From: Lytechinus pictus
Lineage: Eukaryota; Echinodermata; Echinoidea; Temnopleuroida; Toxopneustidae
Reading direction: 5' to 3'
DNA length: 64,000 nt
Assembly: GCF_037042905.1 (NCBI RefSeq)
Contig: NC_087252.1
Location: forward strand, 18,183,701-18,247,700
The notes beneath the pieces were generated by a model. It searched no databases. It saw only the letters and a program-made list of their open reading frames with translations, and was not told the origin of the DNA. The position numbers were made by a program, and so were the translations under genes. Positions 10,860 to 21,193 of the stretch are shown here, piece after piece (position 1 is the first letter of the stretch; each line of letters starts with the position of its first letter).

Positions 10860-12590
10860 CAGAGTTAAGAGTAGGATTTTCTCTATCAGCTACATAAAAC
10901 AAAATGTTGGCACATCGAAGCCTAACATTCTCAGGGGGTGGGGTGTCGAAGTCCCCCCCCCCCCCCGTGGCTATATCATGTTGTTGTATATTGCCTATTT
11001 ATTGGAAAATCACTATTTTTTTAAGCACCCATTGAGGCAAAAGGCATTTCTGTTATACAGTACAGCCACTTTAATTACTTTAAAACCACTTGGAGAAGAA
11101 AAGAGTAGGCTTTGTTCTACCAGCTACATCAAAAGAAGTAGCACATCGAAGCCTACCCCTCTCGGGGGGGGGGGGGCTGTGGAAGTCACCCTCCCCCTTT
11201 TGCTTATTGCTAATTTATTTGGAAATTCACAATTTTGGACCCAGCATTGAGGCAAAAAAGCGTTTGTGCTTTATAGTACACCCCATTTTATTGATTTGAA
11301 ACAGTTCTACCAGTTACATAAAATAAGCGCAAGCACATCGAACGCTAGCCCTCTCAGGTGCTGTCTAAGTCACCCCCTCCTCTATATCATGTATATTGCC
11401 TATTTATTGGCAATTTCACCATTTTGGATCACCCATTGAGGCATAAGGGCATTTCTACTATATATCATACAGCCAATTTTATTTTCTTGCTATTACTTGG
11501 AGAGGAAAGCATGGGCTTTGGTCTTTCAGCTACATTATTAAGAAGCGCTTGCACATCGAAACCTAGCCCTCTCAGGGGCTGTCTTAGTCAACCTCTCCCC
11601 CTCTATATTATGTTTATTGCCTATGTATTGGAAATTATACCATTTTTAATCACCCATTGAATCAAAAGGGCATTTCTACTATATAGTACAGCCAATTTTA
11701 TTTACTTGCAATGACTTGGATAGGAAAGAGTAGGCTTTGCTCTATCAGCTATATATTAACAAGTGCTGGCGAATAAAAGCCTACCCTCTCTGGGATGCAG
11801 TTGAAATCACCCCATCCCTTTTGCATTATCGTCTATTTATTGGAAAATTCACAATTTTGGAGCCCCCATTTATGCAAAAAGGCGTTCTGATATATAGTTC
11901 TACAACTTTTACTGCCTTGAAACCACTTAGGGAGGAAAGAATAGGTTTTGCCTTATCAGGCACATATAAAGAAGTGCTGGAAAATAAAAGCCTACCCCCT
12001 CCGAGAGGCTGTCGAAATTACCCCATCCTTTTTGCATTATTGCCTATTTATTGAAAAATTCACAATTTTGAAGCCCCCATTGAGGCAAAAAGTCATTTCT
12101 GATTATAATTCTGCCTTTTTTACTACCTTGAAACCACCTGGAGAGGAAAGAATAGCCTTTGCTATATCAGCTACATCTAAAGATGTGCTGGCAAATAAAA
12201 GCCTACTCCCTTCAGGGGACTGTCAAAATAACCCTCCTCTTGAAATTCACCATTTTGGAGCCCCCATTGAGGCAAAAAGGCATTTCTGATATATAGTTCT
12301 GCCTTTTTTCACCCTTGAAACCACTTGGAGAGAAAAGAATAAAGGCTTTGCTTTAACAGCTACATATAAAGACATGCTCGAAAATAAAAGCATATCCCCA
12401 TCAGAGGGCTGTTGAAATCACCCCGCCCCTTTTTCATTATTGCTTATTTATTTGAAAATTCACCATTTTGGAGCCCCCATTGAGGCAAAAAGGCGGTTCT
12501 GATATATAGTTCTGCCACTATTACCGCCTTGAAACTATTTGGACAGGAAAGAGTATGCTTCCCTCTATCAGCTATATATAAAGAAGTGGC
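10860..12590 (+). repeat. Row of about eight 190-230-bp tandem repeats (forward)
   Basis: Each repeat has, in order, a CACATCGAAGCCTA or AATAAAAGCCTA box, a G- or C-run with CTCAGGGG, a TTGCCTATTTATTGG box, a CCCATTGAGGCAAAA box, a TATATAGT box, a CCACTTGGAGAGGAAAGA box and a TATCAGCTACAT box. Key boxes start near 10911, 11141, 11333, 11550, 11768, 11978, 12190 and 12379. Copies are 75-90 percent alike by eye. Reading frames through them are not conserved, so they are non-coding. Confidence 0.8.
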
Positions 12591-14060
12591 TGTACTATAT
12601 ACCAGAAACACCTTTTTTGCCTCAATGTGGGCTCCAAAATGGTGAGTTTTTCCAATAAATTGGCAAAAATCGTAAAAAAGGTGGGGTAACATCTATAGTC
12701 CCCTGAAGTGGGTCAGGCTTCGATATGGCAGCAATTCGACATATATAGCTGAAAGAGGGGAACCTACTCTTTCCTCTCCAAATGGTTTCAAGAAAATGAA
12801 ATCGGGTGTTTATACAGCAGAAGTGCATATTGCCTCAATGGGGGCTCAAAAATTGTGAATTTTCAAATAATTAGGCAATAATGCAAAAGGGGTGGGATGG
12901 TTTGACAGATGGGTAACCTTCAATGTGCCAGCACTTCTTTATAGGTAGCTGATAGAGCAAAGCATATTCTGTCCTCCTTAATTGGTTTCAAGGCAGTAAA
13001 AGTGGCAGAACTATATATCAGAGATGCCTTTTTACCTCAATGGGGGCTCAAAATTGGTGAATTTTCCAATACATAGGCAATAATGCAAAGGGGGAGGGGG
13101 TGATTTCGACAGCCCCCAAAAGGGGGTAGGCTTTTATTTGCCAGCACATCTTTATAGCTGATAAAGCAAAGCCTATTCTTTCCTCTCTAAGCGGTTTCAA
13201 GGCAATAAAAGTGGCAGAACTATATATCAGCGACGCCTTTTTGCTTCAATGGGGGCTCCAAAATGGTGAATTTTCAACAAGTATCCAAATACCGAAAATT
13301 AGTGGGGTAACTTTTACAGCCGCCTGAAGGAGATAGGCTTCGATTTGCTAACACTTTTTTTATATGGAGCTTATAGAGCACAGCCTACTCTTTCCTCTCC
13401 AAGTCATTGCAAGAAAATATAATTTGTTGTACTATATAGTAGAAACGTCCTTTTGCCTGAATGGGTGATCCAAAATTGTGAAATATCCAATAAAATAGGC
13501 AATATACATGATATAGAGAGGGGGGGTTGACTTAGACAGCCCCTGAGAGGGCTTGGGTTCGATGTGCCAGCGCTTATTTATATGTAGCTGGTAAACTCTA
13601 CTCTTTCCTCTCTAAATGCTCTCAAATCAATAAAATGAGGTGTGCAACAAAGCACAAACGCTTTTTGGCCTCAGTGTTGGGTCCAAAATTGTGAATTTTC
13701 AAATAAATTGGCAATGTTAAGCAAAAGCTCCCCCCCCCCCCCGAGAGGGGTAGGCTTCGATGTGCCACTTCTTTTGATGTAGCTTGTAGAACAAAGCCTA
13801 TTCTTTCCTCTCCAAGTGGTTTCAAAGCAATCAAAGTGGCTGTACTGTATAGCAGAAATGCCTGTTTTTGCCTCCATTGGTGCTAAAAAAACCAGTTATT
13901 TTTCTAACAAATAAGCAATATACAACAACATGATATAGCAAAGGGCAGGGGGGTGAATTCGACACCCCCACCCCCATGAGAGGATCAGGCCTTGAAGTGC
14001 CAACTTTTTTTATGTAGCTGATAAAGAAACGCCTACTCTTAACTATCCAAGTGGTTAAAA
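12590..14060 (-). repeat. Row of about seven 190-230-bp tandem repeats (inverted)
   Basis: The same units as in 10860-12590 but in reverse orientation, with key boxes near 12705, 12917, 13115, 13330, 13545, 13740 and 13985. The switch point is near 12590, where a forward copy runs directly into an inverted one. The two rows form the central loop side of the large foldback element. Confidence 0.8.
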
Positions 14061-14917
14061 AGTGGAGATAATTGCATTTAATTTTTAACTACCGGTATAC
14101 ATTATGCATACATGAATTATACGTGTTATACGTATTAGTCTATGGAAATGCATACAAAAAGTGACATTTCTGATATTGAAGAATTCAAGTTTGATACCTT
14201 ATAAATTTGCTTTAAAAAATGATACAGAGTTTAAATTTCATCCACATGATAATAGTATATCAATAATGTTTTCTGGAACATTTCAAGGTAATTAATTAAT
14301 TTTTCTTAGAATTATGTAAAATCATGTATTTGCAAAATTTTCAATTTTTGGGAAAAAATTACAAAAAATGCAGTTTTCTACTTAAAATCTCAGTCAAATG
14401 ACCTACCTATCCCCTATAAATAGTAGCAAATTGTAGGAAATTTAATTGGCTTTCATATGACACTAATTTCATGGTAATTGGATGCTTGTGTCAAAATCTA
14501 TGAACGAATATTCAAATTTTATGAAAATTCGGCAGCCATTTTGAAAAAAGCGCCCTCACAGGTTAATTTTCAGGATACAGCCTGTTTACCTGGCTTATTA
14601 TATTCACTCGCGTTCGTAATCACTCGCGTCGGGTTGGTAATCACACGCGTTTTTGATTTTTGGCGATTTTTTTTTTTTCGGTGCGATTTTTTTTCTAACG
14701 GTGTCTTCAATGGGACAAACGTACTGGAAAAATAAAATGAAATTGAAATTCGAGTTTCGTTTTATTTTAAGCTGGTAAGTGCCTTAAATAAAACATTATC
14801 GACCACTGTTTTAAGATAACAAGCAAATTTTGACTACTGTTTTAACATAATCACATTCCACATCTTTAATCTTAGAGCCATAGGCGGCGGAAGCGGGGGG
14901 GGGGCTCCCCCTAAATG

Positions 14918-15530
14918 AAGAGAGAGGGGGGAGAAAGGAAGGGAAAGAGGGAGAAAAGAGAAAGAAAAAAAAGACAGACAGAAAGAAAGAAGCAAGGAAA
15001 AAAGGAGAAAGAAAGGAGAAAAGGAATAAAGAAGAAAAAGGAGGAAAGGCTACTCTCGATTTAGCTTTGCCTTTGGAGGATTTTCCTGAAGTCTGTGGTA
15101 TTCTTTATAAAGCATAGTGAGGTGCTACAATTTCATAATATCACTATTTATTTGCTTCTCCCTTTCTTTGTGAATTATTCTACACTAACGTAAAAATCAG
15201 GGAGGAAAAAAGTGCTGAAGAAGAAAAGCAAGAAGGAAGGAGGAGGAGAAGTAGAAGAAGAAAAAAGAAGATGGAGGACATAAGGGGGTAAAAATGAAAC
15301 TAAAAAGAGAAAATTGAGGGGAGGATGTAGAAGAAGAGAAAGAGAAGATAAAATAAGGGGAAGACTGAGAAGAGAAAAGGAAGAAGTGAGAAGGGAGATG
15401 AACAATAAGGAGAAAGGGAAGAAATTGAGAAGTAGAAGAACAGGGAGAAGAATAAGATGACATAATAATGGGAATAAAAAGAAGACTGAGAAGAAAGAGA
15501 AGTAGGAGGGGGAGTAAAGTGCACTCTGGT
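14918..15530. repeat. GA-rich purine tracts
   Basis: Two long, nearly pure purine stretches (about 14918-15045 and 15198-15520) separated by ordinary sequence. Ser/Leu/Phe-rich frames on the minus strand here are composition artefacts. Confidence 0.7.
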
Positions 15531-15580
15531 TATAAAGAAGTAAATAACAAATACCGGTAATATTAGGAATTCTTTATTAC

Positions 15581-15791
15581 CTGTGACTCCCTGAAGCCAT
15601 ATGTCTTCTGTTTTCCAATCCATTATTTCTGACTCAATCTGAGTTACCTCGTGCTTGGAGTTGTTTAAGGGGCCTGGATAAATATCGTAGCCGACAACTT
15701 CTGTTTTCAGGAAGGCACCGGGACGGTACGGTACCTTGGCTTTGATCGTCGCGCGAATTTTTACCGTGAGAGCGCGCACAGCCACAGGGGC
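15581..15791 (-). pseudogene. Exon-like frame, possibly captured host exon
   Basis: About 70 codons are open on the minus strand, ending at a good splice donor (CACAG then GTAATA at 15580). The peptide includes VRALTVKIRATIKAKVPYRP, then LKTEVVGYDIYPGP, and ends WLQGVTG. Its composition is that of a real protein, unlike the surrounding GA-rich DNA. I do not recognise the family. It sits inside a non-autonomous TIR element, so it may be a captured gene fragment or a relic of the element's own gene. The 5' limit is uncertain because a GGGGCGGATC transposon-end word lies at about 15787. Confidence 0.4.
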
Positions 15792-16240
15792 GGATCTTGA
15801 CCAAAAGCTTCGGTCTTTGTGTCTATTAATTATTATGTTGGTTGTTCCGCTGAACTCCGTTGGCTCCGCTCACCAAATACAGAGAAATTTAAAAAAAAAT
15901 TAAAAATGTTTGAAAAAAACTCCTCGAAACAGACTGCTGCCAGCTGTCTGGGGCGGATCAAGCTTGTTTTCTATTCTTTAATTGCCGGCTTAAAACGAAA
16001 CTCAAATTTCCCTGCATGTCTGTCCCATTGAAGACACCGTAAAAAAAAAATCGCACCGAAATAAAAAAAATCGCCAAAAATTCAAAACGCGAGTGATTAC
16101 GAACCAGAACGCGACGCGAGTGATTATAAACTGCCGTTTACCTCATATATTCATATTCAGCGTAAAAAACTGGTCTAGGAGCACTATATGAAAATTTCTC
16201 CTTCTCCGAGTGGCACCTTGCTCAATTATAACCCGGACTA

Positions 16241-17110
16241 TACGAGTGAGAAGATCGTATCTGTAAAATAGATTATCATGGACCTCAAAGTACACGATGT
16301 AAGTTTTAAATGTAATAATTTTGTATAGCACAATATTATTTTCCCGTGCATGTTTTTTTTATTTTATAAAAAGTTCGAGTGATTGTAGAAATTATGTTAT
16401 TGATCTCGCCAATTTAATACGGTGACAGATACGAGAATGTTTTGAACTAAGTCGAACCTCATCGATCAGATGTTGTATTACCACAAAAACCCTCAAACTT
16501 TGCAACTTACCGCCGGCATTCTTTTTTTAAATATCCGAACGATAAGTTCAGCACGTAGCTACAAAGACGTAGTTTTGGTCCGCGAATATATTTTCCGTAG
16601 GTACATGGAAACTCTATGGTACATTAATTATTCATAGTTGAGCTAAAAAACTGAAGTGCGTAGGCGCATGGCATAGGCGGATCCAGGGGGCCGAGGGGCC
16701 AGCCCCCCCCCCCCCCCTATTGGCGGAGCAAAAAAGGGGGTAAGAAAGAAAAAAAGAAGAAGGGAAAAGAGACGAGAAAAAAGAAGGGGAAACATAAGAG
16801 GAGGAAGACGAGTGAATAAAATAAGATGAGGGGAAGACTAATTTTTAAAATCTTTCATGTCACTGTACAGTATAAAATTTCGCTCGCGCTCGCATTGCCT
16901 TAAAGGTGATTTATATATCTTGCTAAATATGGAGCTTAAATATCAAATTTTGAAGTCAATAATACAAAACATATTTCAGCTCGGATATTCGAACTCTCAT
17001 TATTTTGTTTGCTTAAAAAATCATTTTTAAAAAGCGCTCTGTAAGAATTTGTTTTATCTTCTGAATACTAAAATACTATTATTTTCCTGTATTTTCATAA
17101 CGTTCTCAAA
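16241..17110. other. No gene; G-tract transposon end at about 16673
   Basis: AT-rich sequence with no supported gene. A GGCGGATCCAGGGGG word followed by a C-run (16676-16720) and a purine tract (16730-16850) resembles the ends of other repeats at 17460 and 20588. Confidence 0.4.
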
Positions 17111-17120
17111 TATGGGGTCC

Positions 17121-17197
17121 GACCACTTGACCGAAGGTCCGCGAGACCGAGGGTCCGCGAGACCGAAGGCCCGCGAGACCGAAAGTCCGCGAGTCCT
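17121..17197 (+). repeat. 16-bp minisatellite, about five copies
   Basis: Repeats of GGTCCGCGAGACCGAA with small changes between 17121 and 17197, GC-rich against an AT-rich background. Confidence 0.8.
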
Positions 17198-17677
17198 ACT
17201 TTTTTCCCCTTCATCGGTTGCCGAGGTCGAGTGGTTTAAGGCGCCTCGTTGCAGCGGCGTAACAGGTGGCTCTTATCAGGGGGGCAAATAATTCCCGGTA
17301 ACTAAATGTAGAATCAGTGGCGTTGCTAGGATTTCATTTTAGGGGGCGGTGGTGAGCACGCAAATCGTGCGGAACACGTACTGCGCGCACGAAACGTCTC
17401 CCTAGGGGGGGTGGGGAGGGTGCAGGGAGGCGGTGTTTCCGCTTCTTACAGTATAAACCATAGGCGGATCCAGCTTTTGGCGAAAGGGGGGGGGGCGCAC
17501 TGCCGAGCGGCGCACATATTTTTGCACTTCACCGGCGCCATAAAAGAAAATGTTGAAAAATGTTCAAATGCTCTTTTCAAAATGTAGGATTTCCAGTCAT
17601 GCCATTTTGCATGACCACACGCAGATATTATTTCCGGGGGGAGGCAAGACTCGAACATTTGGTGCACTTCTCACATT

Positions 17678-18451
17678 TGCACATTTTTCATAGTTTTCAT
17701 GAAATGTTAAGGAACAAAAAATTGTTTTTCACAACAGCAGATCGCGAATTTTAATTTTAAATATTGTAAAGAAATGAATGAAGAGAACAATGGTAGGCGT
17801 AGCTTCATTCATTTCTTTACAATATTTAAAATTAAGAGTTGCCAAAGCTGTTGTACATGTATAACTTCACACATTTGTATACTTTCTCCCATACGTGTAC
17901 TGTATCGATCTGAAAAAAATTACAGTTTAATGGACGTTTGTAATAAAGAACAAGATTATTGCAAATCGAAGCGGGAGTTCTTTTGACGTTAAGAACTGAA
18001 AACGGTACATTTTATTCACTTATTTAATCATGAAAAGTATGGGTTTTTGCTACAGAAATGATGCGAGCGCGAAGCGCGAGCTGAAAATTGTTATATTCCA
18101 ATCTGAGAAACTGATAATTTTAGCACGATTTTAAATAAAGAACGAGTTGTGTAGCTCAATCTCAATATACGACTGGTTGCGTAATTATACACTCGGTACT
18201 AGCAACGGGTTTTAGCAAAGTTTTGGACTAAAATATCGAATCATCTTCATAAAACACTATAGTAGTTGTATTGCACTAAAGGCCATAGAGGTGGCACAAT
18301 GTGGAATGTGTAAAGAAGAAAAGTGACTGACCCTTTTTTTGTTAAAGCATTGGAAAATAAGATCAAAATTAAAGGATTTGCTCTACGCTTTTGTATGATT
18401 CTGGGATTTTTAGAATAGATTAAAGATTTCATGACATCTGTGGGCAACTGC
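17678..18451. repeat. Duplicated blocks A and B, first copies
   Basis: Block A (about 17678-17904) reappears nearly unchanged at 18458-18685. Block B (about 17905-18451) reappears nearly unchanged at about 19910-20456. Block B contains ATGCGAGCGCGAAGCGCGAG at about 18059; variants also occur at about 19672 and 19794. The arrangement is A-B-A-(tRNA)-partial A inverted loop-B. No coding function is seen. Confidence 0.8.
17751..17835. repeat. Perfect 33-bp stem hairpin
   Basis: The left arm, starting TTAATTTTAAATATTG (17751-17783), and the right arm (17803-17835) are exact inverted copies around a 19-base loop (17784-17802). The same hairpin occurs at 18531-18615. A third version at 18969-19020 keeps only the right arm, and its loop is reversed. 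Confidence 0.9.
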
Positions 18452-18457
18452 ACAATT

Positions 18458-18685
18458 TGCACATTTTTCATAGTTTTCATGAAATGTTAAGGAACAAAAA
18501 ATTGTTTTTCACAACAGCAGATCGCGAATTTTAATTTTAAATATTGTAAAGAAATGAATGAAGAGAACAATGGTAGGCGTAGCTTCATTCATTTCTTTAC
18601 AATATTTAAAATTAAGAGTTGCCAAAGCTGTTGTACATGTATAACTTCACACATTTGTATACTTTCTCCCATACGTGTACTGTAT
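18458..18685. repeat. Block A, second copy, with second hairpin
   Basis: Near-identical to 17678-17904, offset by 780 bases. Includes the 33-bp hairpin at 18531-18615. Confidence 0.85.
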
Positions 18686-18836
18686 CAAAGCAATGGCTTT
18701 GATCCAGCTGAGGCATGGCGGCTTGTCATTGTTCAAAACCCACCTTCCCCCGACAAAGGAAATTATAATTGGTATAGTGTCGAAAATCTGTCTATCTGAC
18801 GGTCAATCGGATCGGGGTCGCCCTAGCCACTAACCC

Positions 18837-18907
18837 GTCTCTGTGGTCTAGTGGTTAAGGCACCGGCGTTCAAAGCTGGGGGTCCGGGTTCGATTCCCGG
18901 CAGAGAC
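18837..18907 (+). tRNA. tRNA with anticodon UCA (opal-suppressor type), 71 nt
   Basis: A full cloverleaf folds: 7-bp acceptor stem GTCTCTG/CAGAGAC without mismatches, 4-bp D stem (GTCT/AGGC), 5-bp anticodon stem CCGGC/GCTGG with loop GTTCAAA, 4-base variable region, and 5-bp T stem CCGGG/CCCGG around TTCGATT. A TTTTTT Pol III terminator follows at 18909-18914. Loop position 33 is U and positions 34-36 are UCA, which would read the stop codon UGA. The D arm (GGTCTAGTGGTTA) and T arm resemble animal tRNA-Glu. It is too short for selenocysteine tRNA. It could be a real suppressor, a mischarged variant, or the intact head of a repeat family. Confidence 0.75.
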
Positions 18908-18968
18908 ATTTTTTCGGCATCACCAATTTTTCCAAAGGGTAGAAAGCTCTGGGGAACCTTGATTTAAG

Positions 18969-19068
18969 CTACGCCTACCATTGTTCTCTTCATTCATTTC
19001 TTTACAATATTTAAAATTAAAAGAGTTGCCAAAGCTGTTGTACATGTATAACTTCACACATTTATATA
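18969..19068. repeat. Partial block A with reversed hairpin loop
   Basis: Loop of 19 bases (18969-18987) is the reverse complement of the loop in the other two hairpins. It is followed directly by the right stem arm (18988-19020) and the normal downstream block A sequence to 19068, ending in a (TA)n run (19063-19087). Confidence 0.75.
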
Positions 19069-19130
19069 TATATATATATATATATATGACGATATGACGA
19101 TATTACGTTCCGCGTGTTGGACATAGAAGA

Positions 19131-19492
19131 TATTAATGAGGCAAAGTGGTAATGCATTGTACTTTGTTCCAACAGTTTATTTTGAATTCCAAATTTTCGA
19201 CGTTAAACATACGTCTTCCTCAGGGATACAATAAAGCTCACAGAGACAAGAACTGAAATAATAACATTCATGATTGTGATAGTCATGGGACCGCGCACAA
19301 AACAACATCACCAACATAATAAAAATAATAACAATAAAATAAACTGTAATAATAATAATAATAACTGTAATAATAATTATGATTATTATTATTATTATTA
19401 TTATTATAATTATTACAGTAATAAACTGTAATAATAATAATAATTCAAAATAAACTGTTGGAACTAAGTACAATGCATTACCACTTTGCCTC

Positions 19493-19502
<10 letters not shown>
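19131..19502. repeat. Inverted repeat with Penelope-like terminal sequence
   Basis: Arms of about 58 bp at 19131-19190 and 19443-19502 are inverted copies (TTAATGAGGCAAAGTGGTAA and onward). Inside the left arm, minus strand, is CCTGAGGAAGACG followed by CGTCGAAA, a pattern found in Penelope-like element terminal repeats. The middle is an AAT-rich microsatellite (19320-19445). (TA)n runs flank both sides (19063-19087 and 19498-19531). Confidence 0.55.
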
Positions 19503-19534
<32 letters not shown>

Positions 19535-19909
19535 GGGCGTCGATCCTTTTTTCAGATTTGAGGGGCAAAATCATGAATCAACTTTTCAAAGGCTCTCGAT
19601 ATCACACAAAACAAACAAACTCACACAAACACACACACATATGCTAGAGACACATATCTCACCAACAAATTAATGCGAGCGCGAAGTGCGAGCTGAAATT
19701 TTTTAGTATACTGACCTTAAAACAGGAAAAAGGTGCCTGTTTAGAACTGTTTGTAGTAACTCATGAGGAGGATACATATCTCACTACACAGATAATGCGA
19801 GTGCCGAGGGCGAGCTGAAATTTCTTTATATTCTGACCAGAAAGCTTGATAGTCTATGCATTTTTGGTACCAATGATTAAGATAGGTATCTAAATTTTTT
19901 TTTTTTTTT

Positions 19910-20456
19910 TCGATCTGAAAAAATTACAGTTTAATGGACGTTTGTAATAAAGAACAAGATTATTGCAAATCGAAGCGGGAGTTTTTTTGACGTTAAGAAC
20001 TGAAAACGGTACATTTTATTCACTTATTTAATCATGAAAAGTATGGGTTTTTACTACAGAAATGATGCGAGCGCGAAGCGCGAGCTGAAAATTGTTATAT
20101 TCCAATCTGAGAAACTGATAATTTTAGCACGATTTTAAATAAAGAACGAGTTGTGTAGCTCAATCTCAATATACGACTGGTTGCGTAATTATACACTCGG
20201 TACTAGCAACGGGTTTTAGCAAAGTTTTGGACTAAAATATCGAATCATCGTCATAAAACACTATAGTAGTTGTATTGCACTAAAGGCCATAGAGGTGGCA
20301 CAATGTGGAATGTGTAAAGAAGAAAAGTGACTGACCCTTTTTTTTGTTAAAGCATTGGAAAATAAGATCAAAATTAAAGGATTTGCTCTACGCTTTTGTA
20401 TGATTCTGGGATTTTTAGAATAAATTAAAGATTTCATGACATCTGTGGGCAACTGC
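19910..20456. repeat. Block B, second copy
   Basis: About 547 bases nearly identical to 17905-18451, with only scattered single-base differences. This implies a recent duplication or two recent insertions. Confidence 0.85.
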
Positions 20457-20499
20457 CCCGCCCCAGTCCACTCTGTAAGGGCATGCGATAAGCTTCGTT

Positions 20500-21193
20500 A
20501 TGACCATTCAACAATAAGATGTATAACCAGGTGCCGCTGATCATTCTTGACCGGCGCCGATCTAGATTTGGATGGCAATAGGCCCTTCCAGGGGCGGATC
20601 CAGCTTTTTATAAAGGGGGGGGGGGGTTGGGTGGTATGCGAGGGAGCGTAGCGACCGAGTCCAAGCGAGCGGAGCGAGCGATTTATAACCAGATGGCGCC
20701 GATTATTTTTATCTGGTGCCGATTTAGATTTAGGTGGCGCAGATTATCCTTGATCGGCGCCGGTTAAGACTCTGGCAGTGCCGATTTTTCTTGACTGGCG
20801 CCGATTTATAACCAAATGGCGCTGATTATTCTTGTCCGGCGCCGATTTAGATTAAGGTGGCGCTGATTATTCTTGATTAGCGCCAGTTATATGCAGGCAG
20901 CGCACTGCTGATTATTTTTAACCGGCGAAGTTGTTGGGAAAAGGGTAGTTAAAAGAAAAGATAAGGAAGATGATATGATTGTGCTTTGCTGGGGGATAGT
21001 CTGTCCTTACTCTTGCTAATATTATATCAGTGTATTTTTTTTTAAGCGGCGCCTTTTCTTTTCTTTCCTTTTTTTAAATATTTTTTTCAAGCAGCGCCTT
21101 TTCTTTCTTTTACTTTTTTTTCGAGCAGCGCCTTCGGCGCCGCTCAAATATTAGGGGGGGGGCGCGCGCCCCCTGCGCCACCCCCCTGGATCC
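20500..21193. mobile_element. GGCGCCGAT word-repeat element with G-tract ends
   Basis: The words GGCGCCGAT, GGCGCTGAT and close variants recur about 14 times between 20525 and 20940, spaced about 25-35 bases. GCAGCGCC repeats then follow at 21045-21150. Ends carry GGCGGATCCAG plus a G-run (20586-20626) and a C-run plus TGGATCC (21170-21193). Non-coding; it resembles the other single-word elements here. Confidence 0.55.

Larger units (their letters stand above)
14594..16133. mobile_element. TIR element inserted in the right foldback arm
   Basis: Ends are inverted repeats of about 120 bp: ATTCACTCGCGTTCGTAATC ... GTGTCTTCAATGGGACA on the left (14605-14716), mirrored at 16022-16130. TTTACC lies at both borders (14585-14590 and 16136-16141) and is a good 6-bp target duplication. 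The interior holds long GA-rich stretches and an exon-like frame on the minus strand. No transposase is recognised, so it is non-autonomous. Confidence 0.7.
6652..16240. mobile_element. Giant foldback (inverted-repeat) element with three later insertions
   Basis: Left arm pieces at 6652-6752, 8265-8625 and 10693-10870 reappear inverted at 16136-16238, 14226-14578 and 14075-14220. The outer ends read TAGTCCAGGTTATAA on the left and, inverted, TAGTCCGGGTTATAA on the right. The centre (10870-14060) is two opposed rows of about 210-bp repeats. Removing the insertions at 6753-8264, 8626-10692 and 14594-16133 leaves an element of roughly 4.5 kb that is palindromic throughout. No transposase is seen, so it is a non-autonomous foldback element. 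A 3-bp TAC flanks both ends and may be the target duplication. Confidence 0.75.

Noticed and set aside
10978-13877. Frames with PLGGGG and KPSPL peptides in the foldback centre
   Set aside because: They follow the G-runs and about 210-bp repeats and are not conserved in frame between copies or on either strand.
15175-15463. Ser/Leu/Phe-rich frames
   Set aside because: Composition artefacts of GA-rich purine tracts.
18837-18907. Selenocysteine tRNA
   Set aside because: The anticodon is right (UCA) but the length is 71 nt, the acceptor stem is 7 bp and the variable arm is short; selenocysteine tRNA is about 90 nt with a long variable arm.
19190-19225. Hammerhead-ribozyme-like core (CTGAGGA, a 5-bp stem GACGT/ACGTC, then CGAAA) on the minus strand
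   Set aside because: There is an extra A before stem II, stem III has a mismatch, and I find no pairing for stem I. It may be a decayed ribozyme of a Penelope-like element, but the fold is incomplete.
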